64,000 bases of DNA, taken from positions 1,054,001 to 1,118,000 of the forward strand of contig NZ_FSRB01000003.1 in assembly GCF_900129635.1 (NCBI RefSeq), in the 5' to 3' direction. The translations under genes and the position numbers were made by a program. Below the pieces are notes generated by a model. The model searched no databases. It had not been told where the DNA came from and saw only the letters and a list, made by a program, of their open reading frames with translations. This DNA comes from Singulisphaera sp. GP187 (GTDB lineage Bacteria > Planctomycetota > Planctomycetia > Isosphaerales > Isosphaeraceae). Below are positions 21,869 to 30,538 of this stretch, one piece after another. How positions within the stretch are numbered: the stretch's first letter is position 1; every line of letters begins with the position of its first letter.

Positions 21869-23629
21869 ATGAGCTTTGACGGGGATGCAGCGGAAGAGAC
21901 CGAGGTCGTCATCCATCGCCTGATCAGTCCTCCCGAACGATGGGGCCAGGACGACGCCGGTCTCCTCTGGAATGAGGTCCTGGCCGATGGCAACGTCAAG
22001 ACCCACTTCTGGATCGCCGACGACGCCGACGACCGCGCAAGGCTCGAAGCGTTCTGGCAGGCATGCCAGCAGGTCGACTGGGACGAAGTCCAGATCCACG
22101 AAGTCCCCGCGACCTCGATCAGGAAGCCGAAGTTCACCATGCCGAGCCCGGTGGAACCTCCCCCCCGGCCTCAAGGTTCGCTTCCTGAATTCACCGACCA
22201 AGGACTGATCCGCCGGGTCCCCCACGATCCCGCTCCGGTGGCCGAGTCCTGGCAACGGATCGAGGCCTGGATGGCGAGGCATTGCCCCGAGGTCGTCGCC
22301 AGGCTCCTGCCCGGCGTTTCGGAGAAGCATATCGCCGCTTTCGAACAGGCGATCGGCCAGAAGCTGCCGGAAGACGTCAAGGCATCGTACCGGATCCACG
22401 AAGGGATCGGCTGGGTGCCACGCGAATACGTGGAGATGTTCAAAGGAGACGACGAGGACGCGGACGAGCCCGATTTCATCAACACTGTCTTCTACGACTA
22501 CGGGCTCGACTCGATTCGTGACGATCCCCGGAACGGGTGCGAGGAGATCCTGCCACACTGGCAGCAGTGGACCGACTTCGCCGATTTCGAAGACGAGGGG
22601 GCCCCGGAAGGGGGCAGTTTCAGCGACTCCGAGGTCTTCCCCGTCGATGCGATCCAGGTCCGCTACGCATGTCGCGGCTGGATCCCGCTCTACGCCTCAC
22701 ACAGCAACTACCTGGGGATCGACCTCGCCCCGGGGCCGAGGGGGGTAGTCGGCCAGGTGATCAACTTCGGCCGGGACGAGAACGAACACAAGTCCGTCCT
22801 GGCCACAAGTTGGGCCCAGTTCCTTGAAGACTACGCCGACGAGCTGGAGGCGGGGAATTTCCACTTCACCGGCGGCCCCGACGACGAGATCGGCGATCGA
22901 TACCTCTACATGAAACGCCCCAGGGTGTCGTCGATCTGCCATCAATGGAAACACTGGGCCGAGGCCAAGCTCGCCCCGGAGTTTCAAGGGGTCAACACGC
23001 CTCCACCGCCCGATCCCACACTCGCCGACCCCGAGACCGACCGCGAGTGTCGAAGTGTGGTCGATGGCTTCCTCGCCGACTATCGCGCCTGGGAACTCCG
23101 ATGGCTCGCCGTCCGACCCCTCGAGCAACTCGGCTTCGAGTCCATCAACGAACGCCCCGATGGTCAGATCCGGGGGAGCATCCACCCGCTCCGCAAATAC
23201 GTCGACGAGGGCCTGCCGGTCCCCGAGGCGGTCGCGTTCGGCAAGGCGCATGAGGATCTGGATTACGACGAATTCTGGGAACATCCGTGGTTGAAGGACC
23301 GTCTCAATATCGGCCCTCACTACGCGCCGGCGATGGCCGAGCGATCGGCGATCTTCGCCAAATACCTGACCGCCTGGGCCCAGCGGAGCCAGAGCGACAA
23401 CTTCACCCTCAACGACTCGCCCCGGTTCGCCCCAAAGACGTTCGAAGAGGTGTTTGTCTACCGAGGTGACGAGGAGACGGCCTACGTCTGGTCGACGCAT
23501 ATCTCGGATTCCTTGGAGGGAGAGCGAAACTGGCGGGTCCTCCTCAAGCGAGAAGGAGGCGGCTGGCGGATCGAGCGGTTGCAGAGTTCGACTGAGGGCA
23601 AGCCGTACCGGTCCAAGACGATCGGCTGA
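21869..23629 (+). CDS. SMI1/KNR4 (SUKH) family protein
   Basis: This encodes 586 aa. Residues about 130-325 fit the SMI1/KNR4 fold: PGVSEKHIAAFEQAIGQKLPEDVKASYRIHEG, then acidic loops and WIPLYASHSNYLGIDLAPGPRGVVGQVINFGRD, ending SWAQFLEDYADELEAG. In bacteria SUKH proteins are often immunity proteins for contact toxins, or are stand-alone. The N-terminal 100 and C-terminal 250 residues were not recognised; the last 60 (VYRGDEETAYVWSTHIS...WRVLLKREGGGWRIE) look like a beta-rich NTF2-like end. ATG 21869 has GAGGGGAG 6 nt upstream. No toxin gene lies nearby. Confidence 0.78.
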   Translation: MSFDGDAAEETEVVIHRLISPPERWGQDDAGLLWNEVLADGNVKTHFWIADDADDRARLEAFWQACQQVDWDEVQIHEVPATSIRKPKFTMPSPVEPPPRPQGSLPEFTDQGLIRRVPHDPAPVAESWQRIEAWMARHCPEVVARLLPGVSEKHIAAFEQAIGQKLPEDVKASYRIHEGIGWVPREYVEMFKGDDEDADEPDFINTVFYDYGLDSIRDDPRNGCEEILPHWQQWTDFADFEDEGAPEGGSFSDSEVFPVDAIQVRYACRGWIPLYASHSNYLGIDLAPGPRGVVGQVINFGRDENEHKSVLATSWAQFLEDYADELEAGNFHFTGGPDDEIGDRYLYMKRPRVSSICHQWKHWAEAKLAPEFQGVNTPPPPDPTLADPETDRECRSVVDGFLADYRAWELRWLAVRPLEQLGFESINERPDGQIRGSIHPLRKYVDEGLPVPEAVAFGKAHEDLDYDEFWEHPWLKDRLNIGPHYAPAMAERSAIFAKYLTAWAQRSQSDNFTLNDSPRFAPKTFEEVFVYRGDEETAYVWSTHISDSLEGERNWRVLLKREGGGWRIERLQSSTEGKPYRSKTIG

Positions 23630-23953
23630 GACGTCGGGGGACGTCAACGTGATCAACCCCGCGCCCGCCACGCGTGCGATCGAGGGCTCCCTTCGCAATT
23701 GGACACACGCACAGTAACTCGAAAACCGTTTGAGCCGGCGCTGCGCGAACCTCCCGATCAGCGTGGCGTCTGACCCTGGTATACTTGCAGACAAGTCGGC
23801 ATGCGCGACGCTCGAGTCTCACGGCCCCCAATCCGCGGTTGCTGGACTGCGTCCACCTCGACAAGCTGATGACTACTGATTTTCTGATGATTTGAACGAG
23901 GGTCGAGCTTCGTTCCCGATCCGTCACGCCAGTCCTCCAGGAGCCCTATCGCC
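23630..23953. other. Intergenic stretch, no gene seen
   Basis: The 324 bases between the SMI1/KNR4 gene and the dehydratase gene hold only short frames without ribosome sites. They presumably contain the dehydratase promoter; no clear element was identified. Confidence 0.45.
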
Positions 23954-24955
23954 GTGAACGACCAGTCCCAACCCGCGACCGCCTCGATCGACGTTGACGA
24001 CATCCGACAAGCGGCCGAGCGACTCAAGCCGTGGGCTCACGTCACGCCCATCATGAGCTCGCGGACCCTGAACGAGCGCTGCGGCGGATCGGTCGTCCTG
24101 AAGTGCGAGAACTTCCAGCGGATCGGGGCGTTCAAATTCCGCGGAGCCATGAACGCGCTCTTGCAACTGGATGAGGCCAAGCGCGCGACCGGCGTCGTGA
24201 CCCACTCCTCGGGCAACCATGGGCAGGCCTTGGCCTTGGCCGGCCAATTGCTCGGGATTCCCGTCTGCGTGGTCATGCCCCACACCGCGCCGGCGATCAA
24301 GCACGCGGCGACCCAAGGGTACGGCGCCCGGATCGTCTCGTGCGAGCCGACCCTGGCCGCGCGTGAGGCGGCCGTCGCCCTCGAGATCGAGCGGCATGGA
24401 TCCACTCTCATTCACCCGTTCGACAACTGGCAGGTGATCGCGGGGCAGGGGACTGTCGCCTGGGAATTGCTCGACCAGGCCGGGCCGCTCGACATGATCC
24501 TCTGCCCGGTCGGGGGCGGCGGCTTGCTGGCGGGAACCGGGCTCGCGGTCAAGGGGCGATCTCCATCCACAAAAGTCATCGGTGTGGAACCGAAGCGGGC
24601 CGACGATGCCAAGCGGTCGCTCGAATCCGGCACCATCGAATCCTCGGGCGACCCCCGCACGATTGCCGACGGACTCCGCACCTCGCTCGGCGTTCGCACC
24701 TTCTCGGTGATCCGCCACCACGTCGATGCGATCGTGACCGCCACCGAGTCGGAGATCCTCGATACGATGCGGTTCCTCTGGGAGCGGTTCAAGATCATCG
24801 TCGAGCCGTCGAGCGCGGTGGCCGTCGCACCCGTCCTGACCGGGACACTGCCGGTGCGTGACCTCAAGGTTGGGATTATCATCAGTGGGGGGAACGTCGA
24901 CCTCGAGCCCTTGTTCCAGGCGCTGGCCGCGAAGTGGTTGACCCAGGGAGAATAA
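23954..24955 (+). CDS. PLP-dependent threonine/serine dehydratase or serine racemase
   Basis: This 333-aa fold-type II PLP enzyme carries the Schiff-base lysine K61 in the motif GAFKFRGA, the SSGNHGQA substrate loop, the phosphate-binding glycine loop VGGGGLL and the C-terminal SGGN that contacts the PLP pyridine nitrogen. It lacks the ACT regulatory domain of biosynthetic IlvA, so it is the catabolic/racemase type: L-threonine or L-serine to 2-oxo acid plus ammonia, or serine racemisation. GTG 23954 has GGAG 10 nt upstream. The next gene starts 6 nt after its stop, suggesting an operon. Confidence 0.92.
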   Translation: MNDQSQPATASIDVDDIRQAAERLKPWAHVTPIMSSRTLNERCGGSVVLKCENFQRIGAFKFRGAMNALLQLDEAKRATGVVTHSSGNHGQALALAGQLLGIPVCVVMPHTAPAIKHAATQGYGARIVSCEPTLAAREAAVALEIERHGSTLIHPFDNWQVIAGQGTVAWELLDQAGPLDMILCPVGGGGLLAGTGLAVKGRSPSTKVIGVEPKRADDAKRSLESGTIESSGDPRTIADGLRTSLGVRTFSVIRHHVDAIVTATESEILDTMRFLWERFKIIVEPSSAVAVAPVLTGTLPVRDLKVGIIISGGNVDLEPLFQALAAKWLTQGE

Positions 24956-24961
24956 TCGATC

Positions 24962-25447
24962 ATGGCAACGATTCGTGCGGATCACGAGCCTGGCGAGCGC
25001 TACGTCGGCCTGCGAATCATCAGCCTGATCTTCACGTGGATCGGGGTGATCCTACTGATCGTCGGCACCCTCCTCCTCGCCTTCGGACTCTATTACCTGA
25101 CCAGCCAAATGGTCAGGCCGGCCAACGGCGGAGCTCCAGTCGCCGCTCCGCTGGTTGGCGACTCGTTCATGAATTCCCTGACCGGCCTCATCATCAGGCC
25201 GACCAGCGGCGGAGCCCCAGTCGCCGCGCCGCCGGTTGGCGGCTCGTTCAAGAACTTCCTGAGCCTGTTCGTCATCTTGTGGGCGATGGGTCCGCTGGGT
25301 GCCGGCCTCCAATTCCTGGCCATGGGCTACCTCATCCGCCTGGCGATCGACGTGGAAGAGAACACCAGGACCTCCGCTCGCTGCCTGGAAAAGCTCGCCG
25401 CCGCCGTGCCAAGAGCCGAGTCCCCCGGGCCTTTCTTTGTTTCCTGA
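24962..25447 (+). CDS. Small membrane protein with an internal 27-residue repeat
   Basis: This encodes 161 aa. Two membrane helices (about 19-45 and 98-122) bracket a loop holding two diverged tandem copies of a 27-residue unit with the core RP-x2-GGAPVAAP-x-VG-x-SF, encoded by an 81-bp repeat. The cytoplasmic C-terminus is helical (DVEENTRTSARCLEKLAAAV). No family was recognised. It begins 6 nt after the dehydratase stop, so they are probably cotranscribed. Confidence 0.7.
   Translation: MATIRADHEPGERYVGLRIISLIFTWIGVILLIVGTLLLAFGLYYLTSQMVRPANGGAPVAAPLVGDSFMNSLTGLIIRPTSGGAPVAAPPVGGSFKNFLSLFVILWAMGPLGAGLQFLAMGYLIRLAIDVEENTRTSARCLEKLAAAVPRAESPGPFFVS
25114..25276 (+). repeat. 81-bp tandem duplication inside the membrane-protein gene
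   Basis: Two adjacent copies with a period of 81 bp (anchored by GGCGGAGCTCCAGTCGCC and GGCGGAGCCCCAGTCGCC) differ by a number of substitutions but by no indels, so the reading frame is kept. This indicates an old in-frame duplication. Confidence 0.8.
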
Positions 25448-25947
25448 GGTGATTTGCCTCGCGCGAGACTTCGCTTGCTTTCGGCATCTCGATCGCCCTC
25501 ACCTTTTTGCAGTGGGGTCCCTCTTGATCGGCTCCTACAATGCAGTGAGGCCGCCGACTCGAACGACCAGCGTGTACTCGTCGTGCCGCACCGAGGCGCA
25601 CCCATGCCATTGCCTCAGTACCCGATTCGCTCGATGCGATCGCGGGACCTGCTGTCGATCATAATCGCTGCATCTCTCTGCACCATTGGCGTGAGCATTC
25701 GCTTGCTTGGATGTCCCCCAGGCACCGGCGACCATGGAAACCGCACCGCGACGGCCGGACGGCTTGCCTGACACGACAGGGCATGATTTAAACACGAATT
25801 TCAGACACCAATACAAAACAACAAAAATTCGTACCAATTTGACCGACTCATCTCTGACGTCCACGAATCCGGTTAAACTGTCAATGCAAGGTAAAGGACG
25901 ACGAGCCGAGCGCAGACCGACCGAGAGCAGAAGGCGAGGGTGGATCA
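25448..25947 (+). other. Intergenic region upstream of the desaturase, AT-rich in its second half
   Basis: No firm gene is present. A 55-aa frame at 25604-25771 (MPLPQYPIRSMRSRDLLSIII..) has GAGG 7 nt upstream and a hydrophobic segment, but nothing else supports it. Bases about 25780-25880 are unusually AT-rich for this genome and contain an inverted repeat ACGAATTT/AAATTCGT (25794-25801 and 25825-25832, centres about 31 nt apart), a possible operator for the downstream desaturase gene. Confidence 0.4.
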
Positions 25948-27291
25948 GTGAACTCCGAGCCTCTCAATCGGGCAACTGACGAGCCGATCCATGGCAAGCC
26001 TGGGATCGAGCAGCCCTCATCGGGTCCTGCCTTCAACGAGCCCGCGCTGCTCGAGCAGATCATGCGGCTGCGGGCCGTCGACAACGTGACCAACCTGGCG
26101 TGCCTCGCGAAAGAGTATCTTTGCCTTGTAGCCGTGATCGGCGGGGCCATTGGATTCTGCGAGTACCGAAGGGCCTGGGGGTTGGCCTGGGCGTGGGATA
26201 TTCCGGTCGTGAGCCTGGCCGCGGTGTTGATCGGTGCATTGCAGCACCGCCTGGCCGGGTTGGGACACGAGGCATCCCATTACACTCTCCTCAAGAATAA
26301 GTTCTTGAACGACTTGATCGGCGACCTCTTCTGCATGTTCCCGATCCTTGCGACGCTGCATTTCTACCGCCTGTTCCATCTGGCGCACCACCAATACACG
26401 AATGACCCGGAACGCGACCCGGACCTCGTGAGCTTGGGCGGAAGTAAGATGCTGGACCGGTTCCCGATGTCGCGAAAGTCGTTCATCAATGCATTTCATC
26501 TACGACCGTTCACTGAACCGCGAGCATTTCTGAGATACCAGCGCGATTATGTCGACATCAATGTGCTCGGAAGATCGGAGAACGTTTATTTGCGGCGATT
26601 GCCGGAGCGCGGCGCATCGAGCCGTCAATGGCCACGGCTCGGCACCGCGCTCGCGGGAGTCTACCTCGTTGCGTATATCGCGGGGCTCTGGGTGATCACC
26701 GCGCTGGGGCGGCCGGACTGGCTCGTGATTCAAGGGTTGGTCGGCACGCTTCTCGTGATCGGAGTCGGGTTCGCGCTACCGGAGCAGGCGTACTTCCGGT
26801 CGCCGTTGCGCCCGCCCCTCTCCGCCCGGTTCGTGAGCCTGCTGCGGCTCAGTTACTACTCGTGGTTCCTCGTGGCCCTGAGATCGCTCGGGATCGCGAC
26901 CGCCGGAAGGGCCTCGGTCTATTTCTACCTGCTCTGGGTCCTCCCTCTGTGTACTTCGTTCCTTTACTTTATGCTCCTCCGTGACGTCTACCAGCACACA
27001 AACGCCGACGATGGCCGCCTGACCAACACGCGGGTGTTCCTCGTCGATCCGTTCACCCGCTGGGCAATCTTCGTCTACGGGCAGGATATGCATGTCCCCC
27101 ACCACCTGTTTCCCGGGATCCCCCACTACCGGCTCTCCCTGCTCCACAAGCTCTTGAAAGAGCAACACGCCGAATACGCGACCCGAGTGGTGGAGTGCCA
27201 CGGGACGTTCGCCAATCACAACGGGCGGCCCACCATCCTCGACCTGCTGGCCGAGCCACGGCCGGTGAACACAAGCCAAAGGCGGGGCTGA
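25948..27291 (+). CDS. Membrane fatty acid desaturase family protein
   Basis: This 447-aa protein has the three histidine boxes of di-iron membrane desaturases/hydroxylases: HEASH (107-111), HLAHH (144-148) and HVPHH near 381-385, with four or more hydrophobic segments between. It should use O2 and an electron donor to desaturate or hydroxylate an acyl chain or related lipid (it could be a carotenoid ketolase/hydroxylase-type relative). The start is GTG 25948, with GAGGG 7 nt upstream. Upstream DNA is AT-rich with an inverted repeat. No redox partner is adjacent. Confidence 0.88.
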   Translation: MNSEPLNRATDEPIHGKPGIEQPSSGPAFNEPALLEQIMRLRAVDNVTNLACLAKEYLCLVAVIGGAIGFCEYRRAWGLAWAWDIPVVSLAAVLIGALQHRLAGLGHEASHYTLLKNKFLNDLIGDLFCMFPILATLHFYRLFHLAHHQYTNDPERDPDLVSLGGSKMLDRFPMSRKSFINAFHLRPFTEPRAFLRYQRDYVDINVLGRSENVYLRRLPERGASSRQWPRLGTALAGVYLVAYIAGLWVITALGRPDWLVIQGLVGTLLVIGVGFALPEQAYFRSPLRPPLSARFVSLLRLSYYSWFLVALRSLGIATAGRASVYFYLLWVLPLCTSFLYFMLLRDVYQHTNADDGRLTNTRVFLVDPFTRWAIFVYGQDMHVPHHLFPGIPHYRLSLLHKLLKEQHAEYATRVVECHGTFANHNGRPTILDLLAEPRPVNTSQRRG

Positions 27292-27517
27292 TCCAAGAGC
27301 CGCCGGCAAGGCTGCAACCCATTCAACACACATCAATTCGACGGTCATCGCCTCGATGGGATCGTCGAAGAGGGGGCACATTCCCTGACCGCACGGAGTC
27401 CGTGGGGTCATCCCCAAGTCGGGTGAGAACCCGAATTCGAAAGAATTCTGGATAAAATCGCCCCCTGGTCTGCTTTATCAAGGCAGAAGACAACCGAACG
27501 CCCAGGGGGAGCGGCTC

Positions 27518-29179
27518 GTGGCGCAAGAAATCGGCGGGGCATCACGGCACGATCTCACGATCCTGTTTCAAGTCGGGAGCCTCGCCGGCCTGACCGACGG
27601 GCAACTCCTGGAGCGGTTTGCGACCGGCCGGGGCGATGCGGCCGAACTGGCGTTCTCGGCCCTGGTCGAGCGGCATGGTCCGATGGTGCAGCGCGTCTGT
27701 CGCACGATCGTTCGCGACGAGCACGAGGCGATGGACGCGTTCCAGGCGACCTTCCTCGTCCTGGTCCGCAAAGGCCGCTCGCTCTGGGTCCGCGACTCGC
27801 TCGGGCCTTGGCTCCATCGCGTCGCCTGTCGAGCGGCGGGCCGAGCCAGGGCCCAGGCCGATCGCCGGTGGGCGCTCGAGCGCAAGCTCGCGGCAATGAC
27901 CGTCGGCCACACCGGGGATGACGACCGGAGCAAGCTGGCGGCCGCCGTGCAAGAGGAGGTCGACGGCTTGCCCGACCGGTTCCGCGTGCCGATCATCCTC
28001 TGCGACCTGCAAGGCCAGACCTGCGAGGAGGCAGCCCGCCACCTGGGCTGCCCGATCGGGACGATCGGCAGCCGCCTGGCCCGCGGTCGCGAACGGTTGC
28101 GGGGCCGATTGATCCGCCGTGGACTCGCCCCGGCAGTCGGAACCGTGGTCACCCTATCCTCAAGCGAGTCGCGAGGGGGAGGCGTGTCCGCCACGCTGAT
28201 GGAATCCACAGTCCGTCTTGGGCTGGGCGTCGCGGCGCGCCAAACGGAGGCTGGCGTCTCCTCGGCCGCTTCCGCCAAGTTGGCCGAGGAGATTTTAAAG
28301 GGTTTGCACATGACCAATCTCATATCGGTGGGGACCGCCACGGCTGCTGTCGGGATCGTCTTTGTGACGAGTTGGGTGCTTCAGCCCGACAGCGGGACTC
28401 GGGGCCAGCCCATCGAGGTCAAGGCTCCGGCCAAGGTGAAGCGGGTGCGCTCGCCGGCGGACCGGTTCCCGTTCATGAATGACAAGGACCGGTTCGTCGA
28501 CATGCAGTATGCGGAATTCGGCAACATGCGTCCGGTGATCCACGATGAGGACGGATACCGGTTCCAAAGCCGGCAAGCCATCCTCTACAAGGACGGAACG
28601 GCAAAACTCTGGAGCCTCGAACAGAAGGACCCGATCGCACCGGCCTTGAGTCACGAGGGCCCAATCCGAGAGCTGACATTTTTCGCTGAGTCGAACCTCT
28701 TGATCACAACTTCAGACCGATCGATCAAGGTCTGGAACGCCCTCACGGGCGAGCTTCGAGCCGAGCTGGACGGGCAGGGATTCCAGCCGCTGTGGCTCGC
28801 CTTCGCTCCCAAGTCGAAGCGATTCGTCACGCTCGAGACCGAGCGAAAGACCGTGACGGTCTGGGACGCGGTCAGCCTCAAGGCCATCGCCACACTCCAG
28901 CTCAAAGGGACCAAGGGGCAAGGCGTCGCGACCGGCCTGTCCGATGACGGTAAATCCGTCGTGACGTTCGATTTCGGCACCGATCCATCCGTCGAACTCT
29001 GGGACGTCGCATCGGGCCAGTCCTTCGCCACCCTGCGGCCACCGTCATCGGCCGTCGCCAGCGTTTTCAGCGAAAAAGGTACAAATCTGAACAAGAACGG
29101 CCTCATCCTGTCCAATACCGACCGCGGCACTCCATTCTGGGGGATCGTCCGTGACCTGGCACCGCGGGCCGGGAAATGA
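27518..29179 (+). CDS. ECF sigma factor fused to membrane helix and WD40-like domain
   Basis: This encodes 553 aa. Residues 20-200 are an ECF sigma factor: region 2 (LVERHGPMVQRVCRTIVRDEHEAMDAFQATFLVLVRK) and region 4 (LPDRFRVPIILCDLQGQTCEEAARHLGCPIGTIGSRLARGRERL). A hydrophobic helix near 270-288 follows, then WD40-like repeats (ITTSDRSIKVWNALTGELRAELDG, VTVWDAVSLKAIATL, VELWDVASGQSFATL). This sigma-TM-WD40 architecture is typical of planctomycetes and suggests a sigma factor held at the membrane by its own sensor. The WD40 part is short for a full propeller. GTG 27518 has GGGGGA 7 nt upstream. No target is evident. Confidence 0.88.
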   Translation: MAQEIGGASRHDLTILFQVGSLAGLTDGQLLERFATGRGDAAELAFSALVERHGPMVQRVCRTIVRDEHEAMDAFQATFLVLVRKGRSLWVRDSLGPWLHRVACRAAGRARAQADRRWALERKLAAMTVGHTGDDDRSKLAAAVQEEVDGLPDRFRVPIILCDLQGQTCEEAARHLGCPIGTIGSRLARGRERLRGRLIRRGLAPAVGTVVTLSSSESRGGGVSATLMESTVRLGLGVAARQTEAGVSSAASAKLAEEILKGLHMTNLISVGTATAAVGIVFVTSWVLQPDSGTRGQPIEVKAPAKVKRVRSPADRFPFMNDKDRFVDMQYAEFGNMRPVIHDEDGYRFQSRQAILYKDGTAKLWSLEQKDPIAPALSHEGPIRELTFFAESNLLITTSDRSIKVWNALTGELRAELDGQGFQPLWLAFAPKSKRFVTLETERKTVTVWDAVSLKAIATLQLKGTKGQGVATGLSDDGKSVVTFDFGTDPSVELWDVASGQSFATLRPPSSAVASVFSEKGTNLNKNGLILSNTDRGTPFWGIVRDLAPRAGK

Positions 29180-29277
29180 CCAGAAAAACACATTTACATT
29201 TATCGATTCACTAATTGCAAACACGCGAACACTTTTCGTAACAACAAGAAAACCGAGTCTGTAGCAAGGATACCGGG

Positions 29278-29325
29278 ATCTCGTTCCCACGCTCTACGCC
29301 ATCATGCATTACCCACAAGTCGTAA
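29278..29325 (+). repeat. REP-like repeat, copy A
   Basis: It contains TCGTTCCCACGCTC and, 10 nt on, ATGCATTACCCACAAGTC. Copies B (29442-29485) and D (29694-29732) carry the same two blocks on the opposite strand; copy C (29533-29575) is in the same orientation but more diverged. Confidence 0.7.
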
Positions 29326-29441
29326 GTCTCTGGCGTTCGGGCGGTTGGAAGAAGGGTCGGCGGGCACCGAACGAAGCCGCAACATGAGTGATTCCAACCG
29401 TTTACGTCGATCGCCCTCGCCAGGAACCGGGCCAGAACGGG

Positions 29442-29485
29442 ACAAGTGGGTAATGCATAGGCTCTACGTAGGAATGCCGTACGCG
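29442..29485 (-). repeat. REP-like repeat, copy B (inverted)
   Basis: ACAAGTGGGTAATGCATAG followed by GGCTCTACGTAGGAATGCC. The first block is the near-exact reverse complement of the TGCATTACCCACAAGT block of copy A. A short palindrome (GACGCTCCGCGTC) follows. Confidence 0.65.
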
Positions 29486-29532
29486 ACGCTCCGCGTCGTC
29501 TTCCCCGGCGGGTGGGGCCACAGAGCGGCCAG

Positions 29533-29575
29533 AACGGCATTCCCACGCCGAGCGCCTTGCATTACAAACAAGTCC
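29533..29575 (+). repeat. REP-like repeat, copy C
   Basis: GGCATTCCCACGCCGAGCG then TTGCATTACAAACAAGTC: same order and strand as copy A with several substitutions in the second block. Confidence 0.6.
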
Positions 29576-29693
29576 TAACACGTTTACATGTTGTGACTTA
29601 CTCGCAAGGATCCTGAAAACGGCCTCGCATCGCAATTACTGATTTTCCAAGCACTTGCGTCGATGACCTCCGACCAGAGCCGGACATGCCCCC

Positions 29694-29732
29694 GACTTGT
29701 GGGTAATGCATAGCGCCGAGCGTGGGAACGAG
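29694..29732 (-). repeat. REP-like repeat, copy D (inverted)
   Basis: GACTTGTGGGTAATGCATAG followed by CGCCGAGCGTGGGAACGAG, the reverse complement of both blocks of copy A. Confidence 0.7.
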
Positions 29733-29896
29733 TTTCTCCCGCGAATTTCGGCCTCCGGGACAGACAGCCCGGTTTACTTGCGACAGACTCAGAAAACCTC
29801 GATCGTTCTCCGAGAATGGTGGAATGATCGAGCCACGGTCAAGCATGGAAGGGGGAACGGACACGTTAGCCTCTCGATAGGCACAACGGTCGCCGC

Positions 29897-30307
29897 CTAT
29901 GTCGACCAGAGGACCAGCCCCACCAGGAGGATCCCACCCAGGACAATGACGGTCGTCAAGACCGTCACGGTCAGGGAGTCGGGTTCATAGCGGCCCGCGT
30001 CGATCGCCTGTCGGGTTCGAAAATAGAGCCGGCCCGACCAGGCGCAGAGCAAGGACCCGAGCACCAGGAAGACGATCCCCGTGATCATAAACTCATGGCT
30101 GCCTTGAGGAACATGAGCCGGGGGACTGCCGCTGACCAAGGCCAATTGCCGCAAGAGCAAGCCCATCCGGGCGATCACGAACCCGAGGCCGATCAACCCC
30201 AGCGAGGTGCGGATCCAGGCCAAAAAGGTTCGCTCGTTGGCCAGGTGATCCCTCGTCCGGCTCGAGGCGTCGGCGGGACGGAATGGTTCAGGATCGCGCT
30301 GCGGCAT
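29897..30307 (-). CDS. DUF202 (YidH-type) membrane protein
   Basis: This 136-aa protein carries the DUF202 signature RDHLANERTFLAWIRTSLGLIGLGF at its first membrane helix and has three membrane segments in all (about 28-52, 76-96, 112-134). Family members are small inner-membrane proteins of unknown function. ATG 30307 is preferred over a TTG four codons upstream because GAGG lies 6 nt before it. The gene is divergent from yajQ. Confidence 0.88.
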   Translation of the reverse strand: MPQRDPEPFRPADASSRTRDHLANERTFLAWIRTSLGLIGLGFVIARMGLLLRQLALVSGSPPAHVPQGSHEFMITGIVFLVLGSLLCAWSGRLYFRTRQAIDAGRYEPDSLTVTVLTTVIVLGGILLVGLVLWST

Positions 30308-30440
30308 CTTGGTCCTCAATGATTTCCGGGCTCATTCCCCTCAGGAGTGGCCGGAGTCGAACCGGGCAGACGCCGTACCGCCAGGGGAAAAGGTCGCTTT
30401 CGGGCCGATTTCCCAGCGCTCGCGGCGGTCTGATTTTGAT

Positions 30441-30446
30441 TATAAT
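30441..30446 (+). promoter_or_regulatory. TATAAT box upstream of yajQ
   Basis: A perfect -10 hexamer in GATTATAATAG, rare in this GC-rich DNA, lies about 95 nt before the yajQ start. No good -35 hexamer is found at 16-18 nt. Confidence 0.4.
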
Positions 30447-30538
30447 AGAGGCCTAACCTGAACTTACAGGACGAGGCCGAATGAGCCGAGGTCTGCCCTC
30501 GCCGATTCGACCATTCCCCGACCGGAGCGTTGAAAGCC

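Larger units (their letters stand above)
29180..29896. other. 717-bp gene-free stretch carrying palindromic repeats
   Basis: No gene with a ribosome site or recognisable domain lies here. It is occupied by four copies of a REP-like sequence, listed separately, with AT-richer spacers between them. Confidence 0.6.

Noticed and set aside
25604..25771. Possible 55-aa secreted or membrane peptide
   Set aside because: One weak GAGG site and a hydrophobic stretch only; no clear promoter, lipobox or domain, so it is mentioned in the intergenic entry but not called.
30340..30375. GGAGTCGAACCGGGC resembling a tRNA T-arm
   Set aside because: No matching acceptor stem, D-arm or anticodon arm could be folded around it.
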